Source of the DNA: Paulownia fortunei
Taxonomy: Eukaryota; Streptophyta; Magnoliopsida; Lamiales; Paulowniaceae
DNA: 64,000 bases
Direction of reading: 5' to 3'
Assembly (NCBI GenBank): GCA_019321725.1
Contig: CM033107.1
Location: 13,135,445-13,199,444 of the forward strand
The notes under the pieces were generated by a model. It saw only the letters and a program-made list of their open reading frames with translations, did not search any database and had not been told where the DNA came from. The position numbers and the translations under genes were made by a program. Position 1 is the first letter of the stretch, and every line of letters starts with the position of its first letter. Shown here in pieces: positions 45,064 through 55,597 of this stretch.

Positions 45064-46677
45064 TTGCTACAACTTTAAGGTTGCAAACCTAAGTGCAGGT
45101 TGTAGTAAGTAATAAATTTCTCGTGAGTCCGAGGTCGATCCACAGGGAAGTTGTTTGAAGAATTCAAGTTTATATTTCTAAAAAGATGGAGTTTATGTGA
45201 ATCAAAATATATGAACAATTAATGTATGATGTAACTAAATAAAAACCGAAGTAATAAAAGTACTGAGGATTAGGGATCCACTTTTGAGTTTTGGATAGAG
45301 AAATGGTTATTTATTCTTTTTACCTCTATTAATTGCCACAATTGGAATCCATACATAATGAAGGTTCCAATGGGAATATATTATCAAGTAACTCATGCAA
45401 TAAGGTAATCATGATATTGTCTTACTATTGCAAATTATCTCTTAACGCCAACACTTATTTATGGGATCAAGTATTTATGTACACCTTCGTCAACAACAAA
45501 TCAAGGTTTCACATTAGCAGTCGGTGGGGTAAAACCGTACAATAAGCTAAATGAACCCAAGTATTTGTTGTGCCATTAGAGATACATAAATCAAGAATCA
45601 CCACAAAACAAGTAGGGTTTAGATCAAAAATAAAAATAATAATACAACATACTTAAACAATTTCTACCCTTATAACCATTTCTCTTCCTCCATTAAGAGA
45701 TTCACCCTTTTTCCTCAGCAAAATAAAGTTTAGAAAGACATAATAAAAGTAACAAAGACTAAAAATATAAGAGAAACTAGAGAATGCATTTCTATTACTA
45801 CTAGAAAACTTACAATACTAGAAAACATACAAACTAGATAACTTAGCCTAAAGAAACCCTCTACCCCCCCTCCTCTTACAAGATGAATACATGGCCTATT
45901 TATAGTACTTGGAGTAAGCTAGAGGCCAAACAAATAATGGAGGGGTTAATCAAGTGGTATGCTAGTTGCCAAGAGTTGGTAAGTTGTTACATAAATTTCT
46001 TATCCACTAAATTGAATTACATTTTTTGATCAGATACAGCCATATTTTGAAGATACGTGAAGAATCAAAATTGTATATCTTTCAGCGCTGATATATTTTC
46101 ATATATCTTTTGTCAAATTTGGTGATCGGATGAAGGATATATGGTCAAATTACTGAGTCATGTCCAAGAGCCGCCATGTAACATCAGCAGCAACTTGCAG
46201 CCTATGGTTTTACCATTTCAACACATTTTCACACCATCTTGTCTTCAGAAAACTTGTTTATTTACCTTTTGGGTATAACATATCCAAATTTCAGACCAAA
46301 ATAAATTTGGGCTCAAGATATATAACCGAATTGGTAAAATAAGTCAATACTGGGCTGAACTCTGATCCGAATTTTGGTGATCCATTTTGTGCAACTACTT
46401 GGATGAATTTTCTGCTATCATCAACACTGAATTGGGCTGAGCCTCCAACATAAAAGTTGTACCTCTATCTCTTGGCTTTCAAATGAAATTACCTTCAGGT
46501 CCATAGAGCTTTTGATCATGAATTTATGCTCAAATTACAAAAACTGCACAAGTCTGGAAACATGGTTCCATTTATTCCCTAACACAAAATATTAATAAAA
46601 CAATAATATTAACAAGAATAAAGCAAGAAAAGTATAAAGGATTTGATATAAAAATATGTCAAAATATGCACTTATCA
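45064..46677 (-). repeat. Athila-2 5' LTR
   Basis: About 1.6 kb. On the minus strand it starts TGATAAGTGCATATTTTGAC and ends GTTGTAGCA. It shares the start and several internal blocks with the Athila-1 LTRs, but its end and length differ, so it is a related subfamily. It abuts coding sequence of another family copy at 46678. Confidence 0.9.
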
Positions 46678-47325
46678 TTAACCTCAGTCAAAAACTTTTT
46701 TTGGTCTTGAGAGTTCCAATGCGATGACATCTTTTCTGTCACAAGAAAATTAACAATGTCAGCAAACCAAGGTAAAATAGAAACATTAAATAGTTGTTCA
46801 TCAACGAAAGTGTCATTAATAGGTATGATTTGAAATGAGTCATCACAAACAAGTCTCAACAAATGACCAGCTACTTCATTCTCTACTCCCTTTTTATCTC
46901 GAATAGTAACATTAAATTCTTGGAGTAAGAGAATCCACCTAATCAGTCTTGGTTTAGCATTTTTTTTTGACAAAAGATATTTCAAAGCTGCATGATCACT
47001 GAAAACAACAACTGGTGAGCCAACAAGATAAGATCGAAATTTGTCCAATGCAAAAACTACAGCAAATAATTCTTTTTCAGTTGTTGTATAATTCAATTGA
47101 GGACCATTTAAAGTTTTACTTGCATAGTAAATAACATATGGTTTCTTATCTTTTCTTTGTCCCAAGACAGCTCCAACAGCATAATCACTAGCATCACACA
47201 TTATTTCGAAAGGTAAAGTCCAATCTAGAGGCTACATGATTGGAGCAGATGTAAGCATGCTTTTAAACTTAACATAAGCATTTTCACAATTTTCAGTCTA
47301 TTCAAAAATAGTATCTTTTGTCTAT
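46678..47325 (-). pseudogene. Athila RNase H fragment, target of Athila-2 insertion
   Basis: The minus strand reads the end of RT and the RNase H region ([14 protein letters not shown] ... [14 protein letters not shown] ... [14 protein letters not shown]) with an unbroken frame of about 174 element codons from 47201. It then enters the Athila-2 LTR in mid-codon at 46678. It is very similar to 40800-41440 and undamaged where that copy has lost a base. The upstream side ends abruptly at about 47325. The missing integrase half would lie beyond the lost 3' LTR of Athila-2. Confidence 0.9.
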
Positions 47326-48480
47326 TTTGTAAATTATAACATGGTAAATAAATAGTAAACGCTTCTTCGCGTATACCATTCAAATAAATAAAAAACTTAT
47401 ATTAAATATAATATAATTATAAATAAAATGACAAATTTTGATATTAAACAAAATGCTAAATATACTACGACAAATTTACGTACACCATTCAAATCAATAA
47501 ATTACTTATATTAAATAAAATAAAATCATATAATATACACTAAGATAAGTTTAATTCCTAAATCATGATTTTATTTCAACTACTTATATAGAATGTAAAT
47601 GAATAGTAAATACTGTTATTTACATACACTATTTAAATAAATAAATAAAATCCTAAAGATTGAATATAATTATAATTAAAATCATCAAATTTCATATTGA
47701 ATATAACTAAATATTAAATCACGAAACCCTAAATCATAATTTATGCAAAATAAAATATATAATATAATTATAATAAATAATCAAAAAGCTACTCATTTTT
47801 AATATAATTCTAAATAAAATATTAAAATTCTAAAATCACATTTTTATTTGTTAGTCATATTGAATATATTTGTAAATAAATAATAAATATTTATTTCCAT
47901 ACGCCGTTCAAATCAATAAATTACTCATAATAAATATTATAAATAACTAATCTAATTTACATACACCATTCAGAATTACGAAACTATAATTATATTGTAA
48001 TGTAACCAGAATACTATTTTTCAAAATAAAATAATAAAATCACAAGATCAAATGAATACACTTTGAAACATAAAATTTTTAAAAAATTAAATCATAAAAT
48101 AAAATATACAAAATATAAATTTATTTTTTAAACTACAACATGGTAAATAAATAGTAAATACTTGTTTTCATATACCATTCAAACAAATAAAATACTTATA
48201 TTAAAAATAATTATAATTACAAATAAAATACTTATATTAAATGTAATTATAATTAAAATAAAATTACAAATTTTCTTATTGAACAAAATCCTAAATATAA
48301 ACTACAACACCGTTCAAATCAATAACTTACTAATGTTAAATTAAAAAAAAATCCTAAAATCCTAGAATATACATAAGTTTATTACCTAAATTATGAATTT
48401 ATATCAACTACTTATATAACATATACATTGTCAATAAATAGTCAATATTATCTTCATAAATCAATTTGAAGACTCTATTT
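47326..48480. repeat. Very AT-rich degenerate repeat field
   Basis: The phrase CCATTCAAAT.AATAAAT with ACTTATATTAAAT recurs about six to seven times (near 47369, 47480, 47628, 47900, 47957, 48174, 48311). A larger block repeats at about 0.8 kb: ACATGGTAAATAAATAGTAAA occurs near 47339 and 48137. Units are diverged and unequal. It resembles a decayed satellite or an AT-rich element, and no gene is present. It borders the Athila fragment sharply at 47325. Confidence 0.7.
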
Positions 48481-49310
48481 TGATCTTACTCGAAATTTTA
48501 GATAAGAATTGAAAAATTAAAAATTTATGTATTTTTATATTATTGTCTTAAAAAATAGTAGATGAGAATTAAATGGTAATATCATAATTTTAATTAAGAG
48601 GGTAATTTTGAAAAAAAAATTATTTTATAAAATCGAGTTTTATTTTAGAATGTCCCTCAAAGAAAATGACTCATAAATTTGAGATTGAGGAAGTATATCT
48701 TTACACTAGAAGCTGTGATTGAAAGTTAATAATTTTAAAAAAATAGAAAATAAAAATTTATTTTAGGACATCTCCAAAAATTGGGAAGGAGTAATATACT
48801 ATTATAATAACTAGCTCCAGTAAAATATCTCATAGTAGACAAGCATTAATGAGGACTCCTCTTTCTTCTCACCTACCACACTAAGATCAAATAATTTACC
48901 ATATTTAATGAATAAATAAATCACAAATCACATTAGGATCACTCTCGATGAAGCATTTTTAAATGGTTGACCAAGACAGTTGTCTAACTATCAATTTCAC
49001 AAAAAAAGCGAAATTTCACAAATGTCTTATTTTGATTAATTAGAATTCATTAGTCAAAAATTCTATTGTCACTGGTATTGTTGATAAGACGCTAAATGAT
49101 ACTGTTACGATATTTACTAATTACATACTTAAATTAAAAGAAATAATATTTATTTTGCAAATATTTTCAAAAATTAATAATAATAAAATATTTTAAATTA
49201 TTTTTTATTATCAATAATAACAATTTAAAATTGTTACAATTAAGTTTTTGAAATTATTTTTGTAGTAAAATGAAAATTATATTTAATTAATCATAACTTT
49301 GACTTTTAAA
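48481..49310. other. AT-rich spacer with two MITE-like ends
   Basis: The phrases AGAATGTCCCTCAAAGAAAATGACTCA...GAGGAAGTA (48648-48694) and TTAGGACATCTCCAAAAATTGGGAAGGAGTA (in pieces, 48762-48794) recall the end of mariner-type Stowaway MITEs (...GGGAGGGAGTA). Complete elements with both ends could not be defined. Confidence 0.35.
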
Positions 49311-49321
49311 GTCTTATTACT

Positions 49322-49650
49322 AATTAATCCTCCCTTGGTTCCAAAATTAAACGTCTAGTTTGACTGGGCACGAATTGTTAGATATGTTTTTTTTTCATCC
49401 AATGCCACATATTGAGACGGGATAGACGGACTCCTATATGAATGATTTACAATGTGCAAAAGAAAGTAAAAGTAAAATACTACTCCCATGCAGAACGAAT
49501 TGTTAGATTAGAGTTAAAAAAAAAATAATTTTATGTAATTTTAAATTATTATCTTTAAATATAGTTGTTGAGAGCTGGTGATGTCAAATCACTAATTTAG
49601 AGGAGATGATATTTTGGAAATAAAATTTACATTTTAGAAAATAGAGCCTT
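49322..49650. mobile_element. Possible Stowaway/mariner-like MITE relic
   Basis: Begins AATCCTCCCTTGGTTCCAAA and continues ACGTCTAGTTTGACTGGGCAC, closely like the common CTCCCT.GGTCCCAAA...TAGTTTGACT start of plant mariner-type MITEs. The other end is not certain, so the right boundary is a guess. Confidence 0.4.
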
Positions 49651-50532
49651 TTATTATATGTTCTAAAAATAAAAAAATAAGGGTGATAAATGTTGGATAG
49701 AGAGTATTTATTTAACGTACATGTTCTCAAATCTCAAGTTAATAAATTTAGTTGATGATTTGTAGTCTACTCTATGGAATTGAAGAGTTACAAAAGTTGA
49801 AGTAATAGGATATATTGGGCATTAAACAAGTATATATTTACTGGATATCATCTATATAAAATGAATTCATTTAAGAGACATTGTTCGCTAAGAAATTATT
49901 GTCATATTAGACTTCTTTGTAAACACAAAATTTAAAGAACTTGGTGTAGATAGATAATTCATCCCTCAAAAAACTTATTTTAATTCATCCCTTAATTTTA
50001 TTGTCGATCATAGATTTTATCGATCAGACTGGTTCAACAATTGATCTAATTGGTTTATTAAAAATTGACTATAATTTTTTATTATGTTATTTAAAATGGT
50101 AATGTAATACACTAATAGTTATGTACTAAATTTAAAGGTAAAAAAAAGATATATAACAAACCAAAAAATACATCTAACAAGTCTAAAATTCAAATAATTA
50201 CAAACATATAACAAAATACCAAGTTTAAACTTCTAAAAAAATACTATTTTTTAATCAATTTTATCTAGTTTTTGATTGATTTTGGCTGATTTTGATCAAA
50301 TTTGATTGGTTTCTGGTTATTTATAGTCAAACAGACCGAGCTAACCACCGATTCTCGTTGAACTAATTAATATCCAATTTTGAAAATTGTTTTAATGTTG
50401 AACTTATGTAAAGTAAGAAAAAACATTTTGTCCATACATTTGTTTTTCCCCGTTTACTTTATACTTTGGTTAAATTTTCAACAAATCTTGTAGCATTTCA
50501 TCTCTTGAAATTCCAATTCTTCAACATTTTAT
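49651..50532. other. AT-rich spacer, nothing recognised
   Basis: No supported feature. 50525-50532 (CATTTTAT) is the flank of the MITE end that follows. Confidence 0.45.
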
Positions 50533-50562
50533 TAGGGATAGCTAGGGATGGATATGGGTTTG
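50533..50562. mobile_element. hAT-type MITE, other end (reverse orientation)
   Basis: TAGGGATAGCTAGGGATGGATATGGGTTTG ends against the Tat 3' LTR (written here as the 30-base span 50533-50562; key words TAGGGATGG and GGGTTTG). Read on the minus strand, it completes the MITE begun at 27709: ...TTTACCCAAAC joins CCCATATCCATCCCTA. Confidence 0.6.
50558..50562. repeat. Target-site duplication of Tat element, 3' side
   Basis: GTTTG on the plus strand is CAAAC in element orientation; identical to 28322-28326. Confidence 0.75.
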
Positions 50563-50940
50563 TGATACGATGTAATACCTCGGGTTGTAATTCTGATAGA
50601 ATACAACATTTCTTTGGAATTAACTCTTTCCTAATAGCTATTGGAAGATAGGTTCATGCTTACGATATAAACAGACGGTCAGAAGGGTCGCATGATTATT
50701 TTGTAGACGTCCCTCTGATATTTAAGTCAGTATGTATTTTAGCGAGAAAACAGTAACTGAACTTAAAGCTGGAAAGTAACAAATTAACTGTATATCTTGT
50801 AAATGAGCATGAAGGGATATTTATAGGTATCTAATATGGGATTTGGGCCAAAATGGGCCCTTAGTGCATACTTGTGGGCTTGTATACCCAATTAGGCTAA
50901 AATTAACATATTTTTGGGTTTGATTTCGATATACCCAACA
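50563..50940 (-). repeat. Tat 3' LTR
   Basis: About 378 bp. On the minus strand it starts TGTTGGGTATATCG and ends ATCGTATCA, aligning with 28327-28685 (shared GGGCCCATTTTGGCC, TATAAATATCCC, AGTTCAGTTACT, GACTTAA.TATCAGAG). The polypurine tract on its upstream side shows it is the 3' LTR. Confidence 0.85.
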
Positions 50941-50943
50941 TAA

Positions 50944-50956
50944 GCCCCCCAACTCC
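50944..50956 (-). promoter_or_regulatory. Tat polypurine tract
   Basis: On the minus strand GGAGTTGGGGGGC, directly before the LTR start (CTTATGTTGGG). Plus-strand DNA primer position. Confidence 0.82.
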
Positions 50957-51500
50957 AAGGCAAGCGATGATTATAGTTTGGTTAATTGAGAAGTGATGCT
51001 AGCTGTATTTGCAATCTCATGAGAGAGGGTATATAAAGGTAGGACCTTGTGGGTTTAATACACTTATTCAGATAGAGCCGTTATATTTGGAGATATGGGC
51101 TATCAAAGTAACATTTCTTCTTTTCAAAATTTTACTTTCGAAATATTTTTTCTTTTCTCAGTAAGTCGTGTTTGGGAGCTTGGGTCCACGACTTATGAGA
51201 TATAGTAGAGTATCAAATGGATAATCGGAGCACGAGGGGCGTGAGGTGAGCTCTACTGCCTTGAGAGTGGGTGGTGATGCAACTGGTGAGCAAAGCGGTG
51301 CCTCATCTGCGTGGTAGAGCTAATCGTCTTGGCTGAGCAAGGCATTGCCTAATCCAGTCGAGGTAGTGTTGCCTTGACTTGGTGAGATATGTCCTCACCC
51401 AGCCTAGGGCCCGTCTATGCAAATGTGTGCTCCGTGTAGTTGTGATGCTTCAAATATATCATCAGACTTTGTTAGGCCACCACGGGCCATTTTTAGCCCT
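50957..51500. other. Tat 3' non-coding stretch
   Basis: Between polypurine tract and antisense ORF relic. The plus strand shows words like GCTTGGGTCCACGACTT and TGAGCAAGGC repeated loosely (51270-51370). No gene seen. Confidence 0.45.
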
Positions 51501-51559
51501 TTTTAGTAGGTAAGATTAGTGGGGGCCCGATTCTTGTTGAGTATCATGATGGTGCTTCT

Positions 51560-52645
51560 CCTGGGTTAAGGAGATATTGATGGGTTTGCAGGAGTATCCT
51601 TTAGACTCTTTGGAGTTTGAAAAGAGTGAGTCTCCAAATAGTTTGAGAAAGTCGTGTGGGAGTTGGGATGGTAGTGATTCTGGTGAGTCATAAATGTGTA
51701 GCATTTGAGTTAGAGGGTGTTGTACCAGTTCAAGGTTCATATTTAGCTAGATGTAGGGTGATGAACATTAAAGTGTTGGGTATCGCAGTAACCATGGATG
51801 AGTTAAGGTTATGTTGGAAGAGAGTTAATTTGCCTTTGTTCAAATTCCTTCTCCCTTCTTCGAGTTAGCAAATTAGGCGTCCCCCTAATGGGTGTTTCCC
51901 ATTTTTTTACCATATTTTTTGAGTGGATTTTCGATCCCTCCTCATCCTCTACAGCTAAAAGTTGTCCAGGGCCTATGACCTATAGGTCAGTCAACTTACA
52001 CCCAACTCTTTTATGTGTCACGAAAGGATTTAGACGTCATTTACAAAAGTTAGGTCTTTCTGTTGAGTTGTGTATCTTTCAATCACTCTTTTATATGAGG
52101 AGAGTAGTCAAGGAGTAATTTTTCACTTTTTCCCATGATTAAGATATAGGTTTCTGGTAGGTGGTGCTTCCTCCTAGGGTACTTGGAAAGAAAAGTTTTA
52201 TTATATGAGAGATGAAGGTTGCGGTTTTTTTTAGAGTGGAGTGATTCTCCGATGATGTACCTTTCCTGTTGGGCTTATAGGAAGTCTAAGAATTGTTGTA
52301 CGTGCGGCGGGTTGTTTGATCAACTTTTTGATGTCAGTTTCTTGTTTTTAGCTGGTAGAAAGAATCTTTACACTTACACTTTATTTAAGTTTGTTATAAT
52401 TATTGTTCTATTTTCTCATGTTGATTGTTTTTGTTTTTAGGAAGAAGGCAAATATTTCAGCAGATTTTGAGCGTAAGAAGAAAGTGCTCGAGTTTATTGG
52501 CACACTACAGGTTTTGGGTCAATTCAGTGAAGAAGATATCATGCTACTGGACCTGAATGTGCCGGATGTTGAGGATGGAAAGAGTGTGGATGCAAGAGCT
52601 GCAGAGGTAGTCATTGCTACAACTACAAAGGGTGGAGCCCTCTAG
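51560..52645 (+). pseudogene. Antisense ORF relic of Tat element (aORF-like)
   Basis: The plus strand, opposite to the element, has several open pieces: 51656-51868 (including RVMNIKVLGIAVTMDEL and RVNLPLFKFLLPSSS), 51888-52118, 52219-52440 and 52403-52645. Between the last two a T-rich stretch ending TTTTGTTTTTAG before GAAGAAGGC looks like a 3' splice site. The last piece ends FEREKKK-like and acidic (ADFERKKKVLEF, LLDLNVPDVEDGKSVDAR). Many plant Tat elements carry an additional antisense ORF between pol and 3' LTR, of unknown function. Position and orientation fit that; the wording match is weak, so the assignment is inference. Stops break it. Confidence 0.5.
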
Positions 52646-52879
52646 GATGCAGCCATTTAGATAAGATATTTTTCAGCCCTTCCGTTTTTGCACTATCATG
52701 TTATGATGTTCAAGCAAACCTTTATTTACCTTGTTTACTTTTCACATGCATGTGGATGCTTGCAATGACCTAGCTTGTTTCATAGTACTATTTTGAGTTG
52801 ACGCTCGTCTTTGTCAGTCTGCTTACGAGACTCAAGATTTTTGCTAGAAATATATATATTTTGTTGATGTTTCACTGGG
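52646..52879. other. Tat 3' non-coding stretch before tandem repeat
   Basis: No gene. It resembles, reverse-complemented, the stretch 30780-30990 in the other Tat half only weakly (shared CATGCATGTG-like words). Confidence 0.4.
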
Positions 52880-53171
52880 CTTCGTTCCATAGTCTCTTAT
52901 AGGTTTTGCATGTTGTTTAAAATATTTTCCATAGGTCGTGGGTCAAGGTCTGTTGAAGGCTTAGATGTGAGTAAGGCATACGTCATGGACTACTTTTGGC
53001 AGCCTCTTACTCACTGTCGTACGAAGGCATTTGCACAGACCACATCCCATGGCCTCTTACTAACAACCTTTTTGCATGTTGGGCATACGCTATAGACTAC
53101 ATTGTACAGCCTCTTACTAACAACTCTTAGTGTATGGGGTATGCACCATGGATTTAGTTGCACAATCTCTT
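52880..53171 (-). repeat. ~57 bp tandem repeat of Tat 3' region (part 2)
   Basis: About five units of 50-57 bp. The plus-strand mark CCTCTTAC occurs at about 53003, 53053 and 53110, with variants near 52893 and 53165. The units match 30990-31140 in reverse complement. The last unit is cut by the Athila LTR at 53172 and is completed by the cut unit at 31133-31140. Confidence 0.85.
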
Positions 53172-55574
53172 TGATAAGTGCATATTTCTATATATTATTA
53201 TATTAATTCCTTTATATTTTTCTTTCTTTATTTTTATAAAAATATTTTTTTAATATTTTATGTTTTATAAGAATTTAGGACTCAATGGACAAGAAGAGAT
53301 CAAAAGAAGCCAAAATGAAACTAAATAAGGCAACATATTTCGTGAGTAAATTGAGAGATAATATTCTATTGGATAAAAAAAAAGCATCATAATTAGAAGA
53401 AAATGACTATTTTTGCCTAAGTCCATCATATGTAAATCAAAATATATGCAAAAAACCACTTCGACTTTGAAAGTGATTGTTGGGCTTGCATTATATTCAA
53501 AATCAACATGTTTCCTGACTTGTGCAATTTTTGTATTTTAGGCATAACTCTATCCTCAAAAGCCTTATAGATTTGAATTATACTTCTTTTGAAAGCCAAT
53601 AAATGTAACTACAACTTTTCTATTAGAAGCTCAGCCTAATTCAGCCTTGATAAAAATAATTTTTTTTTCCAAGTGTTTGTATTGAAAGAGATTTATCTAT
53701 GCCGACACATCTCTTTAAATCAAGCTAACGTTCACCCTAGTGGTTAGAATTAGGTGATTTAAGTTGAAAAATAAAGCTAATAGATAAAGATACAACTTTT
53801 ATGCTGACTACTTTTCCAAAATTAGCTAATTGCATGGAGAGAAATGTGTAAAAATATTTAGATCCAAGAAGGACATGTAAATTTAGAGTGATTTTGGAGT
53901 GAATATATAAAATGTTAATTTGGGTACTCTTCTACTATAAATAAATTATCTTATATGTCATTCAAGACACACAAAAAATCTAAAAAGAAGAGAGAGCTTT
54001 AGGTTCCAAAAATAGAAGAGAAGAAGAGGGTTTTAAAAGGGGAGATTCATCTATCAAGGAAATTCGTTCATATTGGTGTTCTTATTCCCCTTTTTCCTTT
54101 TCAATATCATGAATTTCTAATGTTGTTAGTTTTATTTTTCTTGTTATTTTCAAGTATGCTAGGCTAAATCTATAATTTGGTTAAGGGTAATTTCAAAACC
54201 CTAAACATGAATTTGTGCAATTGAATATTTGATATTATTCCCTATTTTTCTAATTGAGATTGTTTATATTCTTCTATATTTAATTTCTTCATGATTAATT
54301 TCTTATTTTATTTGGGTATGCAACCAAATAAGGTTGAGAATTACCTAAAATTAGATAAAAAATCTGATCCGTTATTATTTTGAATTTCTAATCATAAGTA
54401 CTCAATTATGATTAATAATTATGGGATGTTTTCGCTAGTCATGATGTGGCACACAACATAAGTTGAACAATCCGAGCATGCGTGTTTATTACTTAGATCA
54501 ATCTATCTTTATTATCTTAATGCTTTTTGTTAAATTGAATCTAGAGAGTTGTTCTAGATTGTTTAATGGTTAGGGAATTAGGTAGAGAAATTGTTCTATC
54601 TAACGAAAAACTAAAGAATAATTGGGATAACAGAGCTTGTTGTTATATGAGGTTGATAGTCTCAATGAAAAGGTGGATTAATATTAATATAAATTCACGA
54701 TTCATTGTCTAGTGGTGGTAAATAAAACCTTAAACAAAACATCATCATTTCTGTATCCATTTAATTGATTTTCATTAAAGTGCATATTTTAGTTTAGTTC
54801 CATTTTCTGCAATTTAGTTAATCAAACTAAACCCCCCTTTATATTAAGTTTTCTAGTTGTAATAAAAATATCTTCTTTAGTTTCTCTTTTATATTTAGTT
54901 TTCTCTATATTTCATTTTATCTTTCTAAATTTCATTTAACTGAGGAGAAAAGGTGAACCTTTTGATGGAGGAAGAGGAACAGTTATAAAAGTGCATAATA
55001 TTTAAATGTGTTGTATTATTGTATTAATTTAATATTAAATCCTCATTATTAGTGGCAATTCTTGATTTATGTATCACTAATGCCACAACTAATACTTGTG
55101 TTCATTTAGCTAGATGTTTGGTTGTAATATACTGACTGCTAACATGAAGCACTGATTTGTAGTAGATAAAGGTGTGCTAAATACTTGATCTCATAAATAA
55201 ATATTAACGTCAAAAAATATTTTACAGACAGTAAGATAATATCATGATCACCTTAATGCATGAGCTATATGATAATATCTTCCCATTTGAACCTTCTTTG
55301 TGTGTGGATTCTAGTACTGATATTTAAAAAGTGCTAAAAAAAATAATAATTTGTTCCTCTATCTAAAACTCAAGAGTGGAGCCCTAATCCTAAGTACTTT
55401 ATTACTTTGATTTCTTAATTATAACATATTATTAGTGAGTTGAGTCTTTAGTTACCGAGTCGATAAATAATTAATTAGCTTTGGTCTTTATGGGATTGAC
55501 CCTTACCTGCACTATAGTTGTAAAATTTTTTTAGTAGTAAGGTTTTAATTTGGTATGCTTAATGACATGTATCA
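53172..55574 (+). repeat. Athila-1 5' LTR
   Basis: About 2.4 kb, starting TGATAAGTGCATATTTC and ending TGACATGTATCA. It aligns with the reverse complement of 31141-33170 (shared AAGCTCAGCCTAATTCA, ACTCAAGAGTGGA, GGTTTTAATTTGGTATGCTT and others), with many differences and indels. Confidence 0.9.
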
Positions 55575-55579
55575 AATCT

Positions 55580-55597
55580 TGGCGTCATTGTCGTGGA
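55580..55597 (+). promoter_or_regulatory. Athila-1 primer-binding site (tRNA-Asp, decayed)
   Basis: TGGCGTCATTGTCGTGGA, five bases after the LTR. Compared with the tRNA-Asp complement TGGCGCCGTTGCCGGGGA it has four changes, three of them C to T or G to A, as expected from decay of methylated DNA. Confidence 0.85.

Larger units (their letters stand above)
39586..46677 (-). mobile_element. Athila-2, Athila-type Ty3/gypsy element (least decayed)
   Basis: On the minus strand: 5' LTR (46677 to 45064), tRNA-Asp primer site (45057 to 45040), gag, zinc knuckle, protease, RT, RNase H and integrase down to 39586, then a short ORF and the R array. The order PR-RT-RH-INT is gypsy. DLGAS in protease, FMDD in RT and a CCHC knuckle are visible. 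The 3' LTR is not in the window; the gap and R array lie where it should be. Frames are long (552, 319, 278 and 197 codons), so this copy is younger than Athila-1, but several stops and frameshifts remain. Confidence 0.93.
50563..53171 (-). mobile_element. Tat-type Ty3/gypsy element, 3' half
   Basis: Minus strand: tandem repeat (53171-52880), non-coding DNA with an antisense ORF, polypurine tract (about 50956-50944), 3' LTR (50940-50563). It abuts the Athila-1 5' LTR at 53172. It is the continuation of 28327-31140, as shown by LTR similarity, identical target duplication and the restored tandem-repeat unit. Confidence 0.82.

Noticed and set aside
31141..46677. One single minus-strand Athila element from 31141 to 46677
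   Set aside because: The LTRs at the two ends differ in length, end sequence and flanks (AGGAG against TTAAC), while 31141-33170 matches 53172-55574 and shares its duplication.
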